Notes: a model not told the origin generated them from the sequence alone. Numbered from the stretch's first letter, positions 16,568 to 25,709 are shown. The stretch is 64,000 bases of DNA from CAZNNH01 sp964574335 (GCA_964574335.1 CAZNNH010000006.1:29119-93118); one strand, 5' to 3'. Made by a program: numbers and translations.

Positions 16568-18025
16568 CTATGCCACGCCGGCACCCCGGGGCGGAATCGG
16601 CTCCGGGGCGGCGCGACCGGCCGCGTTCTCGCCCTCGTGGTAGCTCGGCTCGACGTTGACCGCCCACACGTCGTGGTCGGCCCCGGCCACGTTGCGGGCC
16701 GCGTGCAGACCGGCCAGCATCGAGTGGTCCTGGTTGTTGTAGCGGTGCTGGCCGCCGCGGCCGATCACCTGCAGGTTTCGGAGGCCCCCGAGGTACTCGC
16801 GCAGCCCGGCGATCGTCTCGCGATAGCCGCCATCGTAGACGGGATAGGCCTTGGCCATCCGGACCGCGGCACCGTCCTCGACCTCGGACGGCGCCAGCAG
16901 CCCCAGACGGGCCGCCTCGTCCCGAGCCAGCGCCACCAGGGAGGCGTCGGACGAAGACCAGAGAGAATCGCCCTGGTTCACGAAGTACTCGAGCCCCAGC
17001 GAGGTCTTGGCCGGGTCCGGCACCATGGCCGGGCTCCAGTTCTTGAAGTTCTGGATCCGCCCCACCCGCACCTCGGGGGAGTGGACGTAGATCCAGTTGT
17101 CGGCGAAAACCTGGGGCCGGTCGACCACCAGGCAGACGGTGAGGAAGTCGCGGTAGTGAAGGCGGCGTGCCAGGCGCAACACCGGCTCGGGCGCGGGTGG
17201 GTCGAGGGCCAGCACCAGCTCGCCGATGGGCATCGACGAGATGACCTGGTCCGCTTCGACCCACCGCTCAGGGCCCGAGGGGTCCGAGACCGCGACCGCG
17301 TGGACCCTCCCTTGAGAGTGACGCAGCCGCGAGACGGCGACCTGCCGCCGCACACGGCTGCCCAGGCGGTCGGCCACCCGCTCCCACATCATCCCGGGGC
17401 CGAGGCGCGGGTAGTGGAAGCGATCGATCAGGGTGGTGGCGATGGCCCCGCCATCGGAGCCGAAGAGCGCGTTCCGAAGGGCGCCCGCCAGGTCCAGGCT
17501 CTTGATCCGCTGGGCCGCCCAGTCCGCGGAGATCTCCGAGCACGGCATCCCCCAGACCTTCTCGGTGTAGGTCTTGAAGAAGGTCCGATAGAGCCGGGAC
17601 CCGAAGCGGTTGCTCACCCACTGCTCGAAGCTGTGCTCCTCGGCGGTGGGGCGCAGGCGTGCCCGTGCGTAGCTGGCCAGGATCCGGAGCGCCTCGACCG
17701 GCCCCAGGCCGACCAGGGCATTCCAGGGACGCAGCGGGTAGTCGAAGAAGCGGTTGCGGAAGTGGATCCTCGAGACCCGGCGCCGCTCCAGCAGGTCGGG
17801 GCCCAGCACCTCCTCCCACAGCGCCTGAACCTCGGGCACCTTGGTGAAGAAGCGGTGGCCGCCGATGTCGAAGCGAAAGCCTCGATGGCGGACGGTCCGG
17901 GACAGGCCGCCCACCGTGTCGTCCTTCTCCAGGACCAGGCCGTCGATGCCGAGCCGGACCAGCTCGTGGCCCGCCGTCAGCCCTGCCGGCCCTCCGCCGA
18001 TGACGACGGTGAAGGGGCGGGTCAC
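16568..18025 (-). CDS. FAD-dependent oxidoreductase, UDP-galactopyranose mutase/protoporphyrinogen oxidase-like
   Basis: A 485-residue flavoprotein with the FAD dinucleotide motif GGGPAGLTAGHEL, an acidic end of the second strand (LVLEKDD), the GGLSRTV and DIGGHRFF blocks, and WGMPCSEISADWAAQR in the middle. A C-terminal FAD-contact block lies around GRGGQHRYNNQDHSM. This pattern is found in amine oxidase/UGM-like flavoproteins that often sit in polysaccharide gene clusters, where they may rearrange a nucleotide sugar or act on a lipid or carotenoid. The exact reaction is not known. The GTG start overlaps the stop of the upstream SGNH hydrolase gene (GTGA), so the two are translationally coupled. 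Confidence 0.8.
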   Translation of the reverse strand: MTRPFTVVIGGGPAGLTAGHELVRLGIDGLVLEKDDTVGGLSRTVRHRGFRFDIGGHRFFTKVPEVQALWEEVLGPDLLERRRVSRIHFRNRFFDYPLRPWNALVGLGPVEALRILASYARARLRPTAEEHSFEQWVSNRFGSRLYRTFFKTYTEKVWGMPCSEISADWAAQRIKSLDLAGALRNALFGSDGGAIATTLIDRFHYPRLGPGMMWERVADRLGSRVRRQVAVSRLRHSQGRVHAVAVSDPSGPERWVEADQVISSMPIGELVLALDPPAPEPVLRLARRLHYRDFLTVCLVVDRPQVFADNWIYVHSPEVRVGRIQNFKNWSPAMVPDPAKTSLGLEYFVNQGDSLWSSSDASLVALARDEAARLGLLAPSEVEDGAAVRMAKAYPVYDGGYRETIAGLREYLGGLRNLQVIGRGGQHRYNNQDHSMLAGLHAARNVAGADHDVWAVNVEPSYHEGENAAGRAAPEPIPPRGAGVA

Positions 18026-19302
18026 GGCGAGGCCGGGTCACGGCGGATCTGGTAGCACCGGGTCTGCGGCTGCGCGGCATCGCGCCGGGAGCGTTGGGCC
18101 TGCTCGTCCTGGCGCCAGAGCGTCTCGGCCGTCTCGGCCAGCTCGGGCTGTTCGTCGACGGCCGCCAGGACCTGGCGGCGCACCCGCTCGAGCTCGTGGC
18201 GCGACTCGGCGGCCCACAGGACCGGGAACGCCTGCGCTCTCATGGGAGTGCGAAGCCGGGCCAGGTTGACGCCGTCCCGGAACTCTGCGGCGGTCAGGGT
18301 GGCGATCGGCTGCCCATCGATCGTCAGATCGTAGCGACCTGGAGCCAGGCCCGTCACCACCAGCGGTTGCTGGTCGAGCGTCTCCAGGCCGGCGCCCGCC
18401 CGTTCGGCCAGCGCCACGTCAGCATCGGCGAAGTCCAGGGGGAGCGGGAGCGACTCGTCGAGCTGGCTCCAGCCGGCTCCTTGCTCGGTCGCCTCCAGTT
18501 CGGTCACCTGGGTCCGCTCGGCGGCGACCACCTCGCCCTTCCCCGCATCGATCTCCACCCGGCTGACCAGCCCCGGCGCCTGCCAGGCCCGCAGCAGCGC
18601 CGCCCCCATCATCAGATGGCCGGCGGCCGACGGGTGGACCCGGTCCGGGACCAGCATCCGCGCAAGGGCCGGCTCCTGTTGCTGTACAGCCAGCAAGCCG
18701 GCGTTCAGCGGTCCGTGGAAGTCCACCACCGAAGCGCCCAGCCGGGGCCCGAGCGCCCCCAGGTAGCAGCCGAAGCGCCGGAGCACGTCGTCGTAGCCCG
18801 GCCGGAACTGCGGGGGACGGGTGACGTCGTCGAATGGCGAGGGCTGGACCAGGAAGAGGCGGACGGCGGGGAGCGCCTCCTTCAACCTGGCCACCAGGGA
18901 CCGGTAGCCCTCCGCGAAGGCGGCGAAGGTCGGGGCGTCGTAGCGCCTGTACCCTCCGTCGTTCATGCCCAGCATGATGGTGACCACGGTGGGCTGGACG
19001 GAGATCACGTCGCGCCGCAGGCGTTCCCCGATCGAGCCTGCCCCGCCGCCCGCCACCGTGTCGCCGCCGACGCCGGCGTTGTAGAAGCGGACGTCCCAGC
19101 GCGGAAAGCGCGTCGCCACGTACGTCTCCACCAGCCGCGCGTAGCCGCCGTCCTGGGTGATGCTGTCGCCGTAGAAGACCACCCGATCGCCGTCGCGAAG
19201 TGTGAAGGCGCCCCCCCGATCGGCCGCCAGCAGAGATGGCGGGGCCCACGCGAGCACACAGCCAGCCAGCCACGCAAGGCCTCTCCCAGCCCTCTTCTTC
19301 AC
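18022..19302 (-). CDS. Secreted SGNH/GDSL-family hydrolase
   Basis: A 426-residue exported hydrolase. The GTG at 19302 is preferred to longer starts: GGGAGGAT lies upstream and a signal peptide ending near SLLAA follows directly. The four SGNH blocks are present: VVFYGDSIT (Ser), GVGGDTVAGG (Gly), IMLGMNDGG (Asn) and DRVHPSAAGH (Asp/His). The first 240 residues are the hydrolase domain. The last 190 residues include a beta-like region (ERAGAGLETLDQQPLVVTGL) and a helical tail seen in carbohydrate esterases or lipases with extra C-terminal domains. It probably removes acyl groups from glycans or lipids in the periplasm. It is the first gene of a two-gene operon with the FAD oxidoreductase. Confidence 0.85.
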   Translation of the reverse strand: MKKRAGRGLAWLAGCVLAWAPPSLLAADRGGAFTLRDGDRVVFYGDSITQDGGYARLVETYVATRFPRWDVRFYNAGVGGDTVAGGGAGSIGERLRRDVISVQPTVVTIMLGMNDGGYRRYDAPTFAAFAEGYRSLVARLKEALPAVRLFLVQPSPFDDVTRPPQFRPGYDDVLRRFGCYLGALGPRLGASVVDFHGPLNAGLLAVQQQEPALARMLVPDRVHPSAAGHLMMGAALLRAWQAPGLVSRVEIDAGKGEVVAAERTQVTELEATEQGAGWSQLDESLPLPLDFADADVALAERAGAGLETLDQQPLVVTGLAPGRYDLTIDGQPIATLTAAEFRDGVNLARLRTPMRAQAFPVLWAAESRHELERVRRQVLAAVDEQPELAETAETLWRQDEQAQRSRRDAAQPQTRCYQIRRDPASP

Positions 19303-19379
19303 GCTGATCCTCCCGCTCCGCCGATGCCGTTCGCGCATCGAGTGTGCCAGAATACCTCCATACTCTGAGAGCCAGAGCC

Positions 19380-20027
19380 GTGGATCGAGAGCCGAGCCTG
19401 ACCGCTGCACGCGCCGAGCTGGAGCGAGCGCTCCTGTCGATGGATCGCCTGGCCGCAAGACGTGTGCTCGCCGAGACGTTGGCACAGGGCCCCCTCGCCA
19501 GCGTGGAAGCGCTGCTGGTCCCCGCCCTCGAGAAGATCGGCCGCGACTGGGAGCAGGGCAAGGTGGCCCTCTCCCAGGTTTACATGAGCGGACGCATCAG
19601 CGAGGAGCTGATCGAGGAGCTGCTGCCGCTGACGCCGGAGGGGAGCTCGGACCGCCCCATCGTCGCGATCACCATGCTCCACGACTTCCATCTCCTCGGC
19701 AAACGCATCGTCACCTCGATGCTGCGGGCCAACGGGCTCGTCGTCCGCGACTACGGCCGCACCGAGGTGGACGAGCTGGTCGAGCGGGTCCGCCGGGAGC
19801 AGGTCTCGATCCTGCTCATCTCGACCCTGATGCTCTCCTCGGCGCTCCGGGTCGAGGACGTGATCACCGGGCTTCGCGAGTCGGGGCCTTCGGTGAAGGT
19901 GGCGGTCGGGGGGGCGCCGTTCCGCTTCGACGAGCAGCTCTACCTCGAGGTCGGCGCCGACGCCTACGGCCGCAACGCCAGCGACGCCCTGCGGCTGGTG
20001 TCCGGCTGGCTGGAGGGACGCCCGTGA
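19380..20027 (+). CDS. Corrinoid (cobalamin)-binding protein of a methyltransferase-type system
   Basis: A 215-residue protein with the layout of MtaC/MetH-like corrinoid proteins. A helical cap (about residues 10-85, with GRDWEQGKVALSQVYMSGRI) precedes a Rossmann-like B12 domain. DFHLLG fits the DxHxxG motif, whose histidine ligates cobalt; LMLSSAL and VGGAPF complete the nucleotide-loop contacts. Such proteins carry a methyl group between a substrate methyltransferase and a second methyltransferase. The gene ends in a GTGA overlap with the UroD-family gene, so they are coupled. Start choice is uncertain: GTG at 19380 has a weak AGAG upstream, and GTG at 19344 is an alternative adding twelve residues. 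The promoter must lie in the short gap to the divergent SGNH gene. Confidence 0.88.
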   Translation: MDREPSLTAARAELERALLSMDRLAARRVLAETLAQGPLASVEALLVPALEKIGRDWEQGKVALSQVYMSGRISEELIEELLPLTPEGSSDRPIVAITMLHDFHLLGKRIVTSMLRANGLVVRDYGRTEVDELVERVRREQVSILLISTLMLSSALRVEDVITGLRESGPSVKVAVGGAPFRFDEQLYLEVGADAYGRNASDALRLVSGWLEGRP

Positions 20028-21064
20028 CCCCTCTTCAACGAGTCCTCGCCACCTTGGCCCACAGGGAGCCGGACCGGGTCCCGCTGTTCCTGCTGCTGAC
20101 CGGCCACGGGGCCCGCGAGCTGGGCCTCTCGGTCAGGGAATACTTCTCGAAAGCCGAGCACGTGGCGGAGGGGCAGCTCCGCCTGCGGGCTCGCTTCGGG
20201 CACGACTGCTACTACCCCTTCTTCTACGCGGCGGTGGAGGTGGAGGCGTTCGGCGGAGAGGTCCTCTACGTCGACGACGGGCCTCCCAACTCCGGCCGAC
20301 CGATCCTGTCCGGACCCGAGGACATCCGGAGGCTGAAGGCCCCGTCGGTGCACGACACGCCCTGCCTGACCAAGGTGCTGGAGGCGATCCGGCGCCTCAA
20401 GTCGGAGGCCCGGGACGAGGTACCGATCATCGGCGTGGTGATGTCGCCCTTCTCGCTGCCGGTGATGCAGCTCGGCTTCGAGCGCTACCTGGACCTGATC
20501 CACGACCAGCCCGCCCTGTTCGCCCGGCTGATGGAGGTAAACGAGTCCTTCTGCGTGGAGTACGCCAATGCCCAGCTCGACGCCGGGGCCACCGCCATCT
20601 GCTACTTCGACCCAGTCTCGTCGTCCACCATCACGCCTCCCGAGCTGTATCGGCGGACCGGATTCGAGGTCGCCCGGCGGACGCTTTGCCGGATCCACGG
20701 CCCCACCGCCACCCACATGGCCTCGGGGCGTTGTCTCCCGATCGTGGCCGACCTGGCCGAGACGGGGACCTCGGCGGTGGGGGTCAGCGTCGACGAGGAC
20801 CTGGCCGCGCTGAAGCGGAGCTGCGCCGGACGGCTCACGCTGCTCGGCAACCTCAACGGGATCGAGATGCGGCGCTGGAGCCCGGAAGGGGCCGCGGGGC
20901 ACGTCAAGCAGGCCGTCGCTACCGCCGGTCCGGGCGGCGGCTTCATCCTCTCCGACAACCACGGCGAGATCCCGTTCGGGGTCCCCGCGGCGGTGCTGCA
21001 GGCCCTGGTCGAGGCCACCGAGCGCTACGGCCGCTACCCCCTGGATGGGCTCGATGAGCGATGA
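20024..21064 (+). CDS. Uroporphyrinogen decarboxylase-family (MtaA/CmuA-like) protein
   Basis: A 346-residue TIM-barrel protein of the UroD superfamily. It starts LQRVLATLAHREPDRVP, the usual opening of MtaA/CmuA-type cobalamin methyltransferases, and has FDPVSSS, RIHGPTATH and LGNLNG in order. Next to a corrinoid protein, such a protein would move methyl groups between the corrinoid and an acceptor, or act on a methylated substrate. The zinc site looks unusual: where the methyltransferases have HxC and a later PGCGIP, this protein has HGP (H225) and DNHGEIP (H313), so cysteines are replaced and histidines remain. It overlaps its neighbours on both sides (4 bases upstream, 11 downstream), indicating tight coupling. 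True heme biosynthesis is unlikely in this context. Confidence 0.85.
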   Translation: MTPLQRVLATLAHREPDRVPLFLLLTGHGARELGLSVREYFSKAEHVAEGQLRLRARFGHDCYYPFFYAAVEVEAFGGEVLYVDDGPPNSGRPILSGPEDIRRLKAPSVHDTPCLTKVLEAIRRLKSEARDEVPIIGVVMSPFSLPVMQLGFERYLDLIHDQPALFARLMEVNESFCVEYANAQLDAGATAICYFDPVSSSTITPPELYRRTGFEVARRTLCRIHGPTATHMASGRCLPIVADLAETGTSAVGVSVDEDLAALKRSCAGRLTLLGNLNGIEMRRWSPEGAAGHVKQAVATAGPGGGFILSDNHGEIPFGVPAAVLQALVEATERYGRYPLDGLDER

Positions 21065-22871
21065 GCCCAAGCGCTGCCTGCTGGTCTGCCAATCGTATCT
21101 GGCCGAGGCGACGGCGGTGCTCGAGGGCGAGGATCTGCGGGACCTGTCGGTTCGCGCCTACCCGGCCGCGTGCCTCCGTGACCGGCAAGCGCCACGCCCC
21201 TCCGGCGGTGAGCCGGCCGGCCCGGCGGCGGCGGATACCTGCCGGATCGTATGCGGGACCCGTGCCAGCGTGCCGTTCGAGCCGCTTCCGGAGGGACAGC
21301 ATGTGGTCCGGCTGGAGCGCTGCTTCGATGCCGTCGCCGGGCGGCGCCTGGTCGACGAGCTGCTCTCGGGCGGCGCCCACCTGCTGACGCCGGGCTGGCT
21401 CGCCCGGTGGCGCGAGCACCTCCATGAGTGGGGGTTCGACGACCGCGAGATGGCGCGAGCCTTCTTCGCCGAGTCCGCCCGCCACCTGGTGCTGCTCGAC
21501 ACCGGCCTCGATCCGGAGAGCCCGAGAAGGCTCCAGGAGCTGGCCGCGTTCGTCGACCGACCCGCCGACATCATCACGGTGGGGCTCGACCGCTACCGCT
21601 CCTTCCTGGTTCGCACCCTCTCGGAGTGGCGGGTGGCGGAGGAGCGGCAGGCGGATCGGCGGGCGCTGGCCCAGGCCCAGCAGCGGGCCGCCGACTTCGG
21701 ACTGCTGGTGGACCTGACCGGGAGCCTGGCCCAGGCCCACAGCGAGCGCGAAGCCATCGACCGCATCTTCGACGCCTTCGCCCTCCTGTTCGGTGCGGAA
21801 CGCCTCTCGTACGTCGGGATCCGGGAGGGACGGCCGCCAGAGGTGTACGGCTGGCCGGCGGGCCAGCTCCCGGGGCCGGACCAGGTCAAGGATCTGCTCT
21901 CGATCTCGGGCGACCACGCCCGGCTGGCGGACGGCTTCCGCCTCCGCATCCGGCGCGGCGCCGAGAACCTGGGGGTCCTGGAGGCGGCGGGCTTCGAGGA
22001 CCGCGAGAACCTGGACCGGTACCTGAACGTCGCCCTCAGCAGCGTAGGGGTCTGCGCGCTGGCGCTGGCCAACGCCTGCTCGTACCAACACCTTCAGCAG
22101 ACCATCTCGGACCTCGAGCGCACCTCCGGGGAGCTGGAGGAGCGCAACCAGGCCCTCGACGCCTTCTCTCACACCGTCGCCCACGACCTCAAGGCCCCGC
22201 TCACCAGCCTGCTCGGTTTCGCTGGGCTGGCGCTTTCGCAGTCCGACACCCTGAGCGCCGAGGAGCGCCGGTCCGAGCTCAGGCGGATCGTGTCGATCGG
22301 CCACAGGATGCACACCATCGTCCGCGAGCTCCTCCTCCTCGCCGAGGTCAGGAAAGCGGAGGTGGAGACGGCGACGCTGGAGACCGCTTCCATCGTGGCC
22401 GAGGTTCGCGATCGTCTGGCGGCCGAGATCGAGTCGACCGGAGCCACCATCGTCGAGCCCGAGACGTGGCCCCGGGCGACGGGTCACCGGCCGTGGATCG
22501 AGCAGGTCTGGGCCAACCTGCTCGGAAACGCGCTGCGTCACGGCGGGCGCCCGCCCCGCATCACGCTGGGGACCCGGGTCGAGCCCGACGGGATGGTGCG
22601 CTTCACCGTCTCCGACCAGGGCCCGGGCATCCCCGACGAGGTGAAGCGGGAGCTCTTCGTGCCGTTCGGCAGCGCCGGGAAGGGGTCGGCCGGCGGACAC
22701 GGCCTCGGGCTCTCGATCGTCCGGGACATCGTGAGCCGCTTCGGTGGCCAGGTGAGCGTGACCAGCACGCCCGGTCAGGGAGCCAGCTTCAGCTTCACGC
22801 TGCCCGGGGCGCCCCCGGAAGCGCCTCAAAGGCAGTCGGGCAACGGACCTCGCCAGCCGCCCGGGTCGTAG
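21054..22871 (+). CDS. Soluble sensor histidine kinase with DUF1638-like N-terminal domain and GAF-like domain
   Basis: A 605-residue cytosolic kinase without transmembrane helices. Residues about 8-185 (IVCGTRASVPF, GQHVVRLERCFD, LLTPGWLARWREHL, LVLLDTGLD, DRPADIITVGLD) resemble DUF1638, a domain of unknown function usually found as a free protein beside corrinoid methyltransferase genes; this assignment is from memory. A coiled coil and a GAF-like domain (about 220-350) follow. The kinase core has the H-box HTVAHDLKAPLTS, N-box NLLGNALRHGG, DQGPGIP and GGHGLGLSI, so it should be active. It is the third gene of the corrinoid/UroD operon and overlaps the UroD stop. No response regulator gene is nearby. 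Its last 46 bases overlap the convergent membrane protein gene. Confidence 0.85.
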   Translation: MSDEPKRCLLVCQSYLAEATAVLEGEDLRDLSVRAYPAACLRDRQAPRPSGGEPAGPAAADTCRIVCGTRASVPFEPLPEGQHVVRLERCFDAVAGRRLVDELLSGGAHLLTPGWLARWREHLHEWGFDDREMARAFFAESARHLVLLDTGLDPESPRRLQELAAFVDRPADIITVGLDRYRSFLVRTLSEWRVAEERQADRRALAQAQQRAADFGLLVDLTGSLAQAHSEREAIDRIFDAFALLFGAERLSYVGIREGRPPEVYGWPAGQLPGPDQVKDLLSISGDHARLADGFRLRIRRGAENLGVLEAAGFEDRENLDRYLNVALSSVGVCALALANACSYQHLQQTISDLERTSGELEERNQALDAFSHTVAHDLKAPLTSLLGFAGLALSQSDTLSAEERRSELRRIVSIGHRMHTIVRELLLLAEVRKAEVETATLETASIVAEVRDRLAAEIESTGATIVEPETWPRATGHRPWIEQVWANLLGNALRHGGRPPRITLGTRVEPDGMVRFTVSDQGPGIPDEVKRELFVPFGSAGKGSAGGHGLGLSIVRDIVSRFGGQVSVTSTPGQGASFSFTLPGAPPEAPQRQSGNGPRQPPGS

Positions 22872-24346
22872 CGGAGCAGCCAGAGCTCGGCGGGCTCGGC
22901 GTTGTCGAGGATCTCCCCCCGGCAGAGACGGGCCACCGGGACCCATTCATCGGGTGCCTCTGCGGTCGGCTCCAGAGCGTAGGCCGATCGGCCTTCGGCG
23001 TGCAGGCGCCTGGCCTCCGTGAGCAGCTCGTCGGGGTCGACCACGAGGTACCCGTCGGCGGCGAGCTGCTGCCGAGCGGCCAGGATGACGGGAAACGACT
23101 CCGGGTGGAGAAGCAGCACCGGCCGCTCCGAGACGGGGCGCTGCTTGAGCCACTGGGTCACCCGAAAGGGGAGCCGCGGGGTCTCGCGCTGCCCGTAGGC
23201 CACCGGCAGGCTGATGGCGCCCAGGCTGGCCAAGAGCGTCAGGCCGAGGGCCAATGCCGGCCCCCTCCGCGCCGGCAGGCCCAGCCCGGCCAGGATCGCC
23301 AGCAGCGGCAGGTACGGGAGGGTGTGACGCGGCCCCTCGGGATCGTGACCCAGCAGGAACCCGACGGTGTACGGCACCAGCCAGGCGAGCACCAGCCACA
23401 GCGGCCACCTCTCGCGTGAGCGGAGAAGCCGTGTGGCCCCGACCAGGAGCAGCGGCACCAGGGTCGACACGGTCAGCAGGCGAGGCACCATGAAACCCCG
23501 CCCCCACGCGCCGAGGCCGGAGACGACGACGGTCCGGAAAAGGCGCAGCGGCCGGAGAAGCGGCTCCGGGTCGCCGACGATGCTGCCCCCCCACTTGTTG
23601 AAGTGGCCGCCGACGTGCACGCGGGCCGCCTCCACCAGACCCCACCCGTCCTGGGCGAACTGCCAGCTCAGCCAGGCGAGCACCGCCAGCAGGAAGGCGA
23701 GGCCCGCGGCCAGCCGGACCGGCACGCCGAGCAGCCGACGCCCCCGCACCGGGGTGAGGACGAGCGCGCAGCCGAAGGGAAGGACGAGACCCACGTAGGT
23801 CAGCCGAGCGCCGGGGGTCAGGCCGGCCAACGTCCCCGCGGCGACCAGAAAGGCCCCGCCCTCCTCGCCCCGTGCCAGGGCGAGGGCGCAGCACCAGAGC
23901 ATGCCGACCGCCAGGCACAGCGCGGTGGGGTCGGCGAAGATCTCGCTGCCGAGGGTCAGGAACAGCGGGGTGAGGGCCAGCGCCCCGGCCGCCAGCAGCC
24001 CGGAGGCGATGCCGTCGGCGGCTCCACCGCCGATGGCCCGACGGAAGACCCGGGCGGTCAGGGCCGTGGGCCACAGCAAGAGCGTCGAGGCGAGGATCGA
24101 CAGCAGGTGAAGGGCGCGGGCCGGGTCATTGGTGGCGGCCCTCACCAGCTTCCCGAGCCAGATGTAGACGGGGTAGCCGGGAAAGTGGGGGTGCTGCACC
24201 GGCACCGAGTAGTCCACCACCCCGTTGACGAAGTTGAGGCCGTCCGGATGCTCGATCACCGGCGGGACGGTGGCCATCCGAAGCCAGAGCATCGAGAGGC
24301 TCAGCAGCACCGCCAGCGTGAGGACCAGGAGCCGGCGCGGGGGCAT
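22826..24346 (-). CDS. Polytopic membrane protein, GT-C glycosyltransferase-like
   Basis: A 506-residue protein with about eleven hydrophobic segments. The first extracytoplasmic loop contains EHPDGLNFVNGVVDY and HPHFPGYPVY, and a soluble tail of about 120 residues follows the last helix. The layout matches GT-C family proteins (PMT/ArnT-like GT39 and relatives) that move sugars from lipid carriers in the periplasm. Two further GT-C-like proteins in this window (28176-29897 and 55811-57955) have the same general plan but clearly different sequences. The donor and acceptor are unknown. The 3' end overlaps the histidine kinase gene by 46 bases, tail to tail. It is divergent from the rhamnose operon, with only 70 bases between starts. 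Confidence 0.75.
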   Translation of the reverse strand: MPPRRLLVLTLAVLLSLSMLWLRMATVPPVIEHPDGLNFVNGVVDYSVPVQHPHFPGYPVYIWLGKLVRAATNDPARALHLLSILASTLLLWPTALTARVFRRAIGGGAADGIASGLLAAGALALTPLFLTLGSEIFADPTALCLAVGMLWCCALALARGEEGGAFLVAAGTLAGLTPGARLTYVGLVLPFGCALVLTPVRGRRLLGVPVRLAAGLAFLLAVLAWLSWQFAQDGWGLVEAARVHVGGHFNKWGGSIVGDPEPLLRPLRLFRTVVVSGLGAWGRGFMVPRLLTVSTLVPLLLVGATRLLRSRERWPLWLVLAWLVPYTVGFLLGHDPEGPRHTLPYLPLLAILAGLGLPARRGPALALGLTLLASLGAISLPVAYGQRETPRLPFRVTQWLKQRPVSERPVLLLHPESFPVILAARQQLAADGYLVVDPDELLTEARRLHAEGRSAYALEPTAEAPDEWVPVARLCRGEILDNAEPAELWLLRYDPGGWRGPLPDCL

Positions 24347-24416
24347 TCTTGATGGCAGGGTAACACGCAGCGTATGCTTCCCGCGCCTGGTACGGACGCC
24401 GGAAGGGAGGGGATGG

Positions 24417-25709
24417 ATGGGCTCCAGGTTGGACGCATCGAGGATCGCCGACTGGAACCGGCCGCTTCTGGGCCCGCTCGACGAAGACTACGAGCACCTC
24501 GGGCGCCAGCTCGGCCGGCGCGGCATCGACATCGAGAAGCTCACCGAGCGCGCCCAGGCCTTCCGGGTGGCGGTCCCCTCCTGGGGAGTGGGCACCGGCG
24601 GCACCCGCTTCGCCCGGTTCCCGGGGCCGGGCGAGCCGCGCGACGTCTTCGAGAAGCTCGACGACTGCGAGGTGATCCTGAAGCTGACCGGGATCACCCC
24701 CGGCATCTCACTGCACATCCCCTGGGACAAGCCCGAGAGCTGTGCCACCCTCAAGTCCCACGCCCAGGAGCGAGGCCTGTTCGTCGACTCGATGAACTCG
24801 AACACCTTCGAGGACCAGCCCGGCCAGGAGCTCTCCTACAAGTTCGGCAGCCTGTCCCACACCGACCCCGCGGTGAGGCGCCAGGCCATCGCCCACAACA
24901 TCGAATGCCTGGAGCTGGGCCGGCAGCTCGGGGCCCGCTCCCACACGATCTGGATCGGGGACGGGGGCAACTTCCCCGGCCAAGTCCACATCCGGCAGGC
25001 GCTTCTCCGCTACCTCGCCAGCCTGCGCGAGATCTACGCGGCGCTGCCCCCCGGCCTCAAGCTTTTCCTCGAGCACAAGCTCTACGAGCCCGCCTTCTAC
25101 TCCACGGTGATCAACGACTGGGGGACCAGCTACTACTGCGCCCGCGAGCTGGGCGAACGGGCCTTCTCCCTGGTGGACCTGGGCCACCATGCCCCGAACG
25201 CCAACATCGAGATGATCGTGGCGCGCCTGATCCACTTCGGCAAGCTGGCCGGCTTCCACTTCAACGACAGCAAGTACGGCGACGACGACCTGGACGCGGG
25301 GTCGATCAAGCCGTTCCAGCTCTTCCTGATCTTCAACGAGCTGGTCGACGCCGAGCTACAGGCGGTGCCCGGCTTCGACCCCGCCTACATGCTCGACCAG
25401 TCGCACAACGTCACCGACCCGATCGAGTCGCTGATCACGAGCGCCTTGGAGCTGGCACGGGCCCACCTTCAGGCCCACCTGGTGGACCGGGCCGCTCTTT
25501 CCGAGCAGCAGCAGAGAAACGACGCCCTGATGGCCCTTCGGACCCTCAAGCAGGCCTTCCACACCGACGTCACGCCGATCCTGGCGATGGCGCGACGACG
25601 GAAAGGCAGCGCCATCGACCCGGTGGCGGCCTACCGGAAGAGCGGCTACCGGCAGCGCAAGGCCGAGGAACGGCCCGCCTCCACGCGGGGCGGCGCCGGC
25701 ATCGTGTAG
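24417..25709 (+). CDS. rhaI: L-rhamnose isomerase (Pseudomonas/Rhizobium type)
   Basis: A 430-residue enzyme converting L-rhamnose to L-rhamnulose. The ATG at 24417 follows GGAAGGGAGGGG; the frame is open further upstream but without support. GTGGTRFARFPGPGEPR, the metal-site blocks EHKLYEPAFYST, DLGHHAPNANIE and HFNDSKYGDDD, and the length of 430 residues all match the Pseudomonas stutzeri-type rhamnose isomerase rather than E. coli RhaA. Glu, Asp and His in these blocks bind the two metal ions. It is followed after ten bases by rhamnulokinase. No rhamnulose-phosphate aldolase or transporter gene is seen nearby, so the rest of the pathway lies elsewhere. Confidence 0.93.
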   Translation: MGSRLDASRIADWNRPLLGPLDEDYEHLGRQLGRRGIDIEKLTERAQAFRVAVPSWGVGTGGTRFARFPGPGEPRDVFEKLDDCEVILKLTGITPGISLHIPWDKPESCATLKSHAQERGLFVDSMNSNTFEDQPGQELSYKFGSLSHTDPAVRRQAIAHNIECLELGRQLGARSHTIWIGDGGNFPGQVHIRQALLRYLASLREIYAALPPGLKLFLEHKLYEPAFYSTVINDWGTSYYCARELGERAFSLVDLGHHAPNANIEMIVARLIHFGKLAGFHFNDSKYGDDDLDAGSIKPFQLFLIFNELVDAELQAVPGFDPAYMLDQSHNVTDPIESLITSALELARAHLQAHLVDRAALSEQQQRNDALMALRTLKQAFHTDVTPILAMARRRKGSAIDPVAAYRKSGYRQRKAEERPASTRGGAGIV

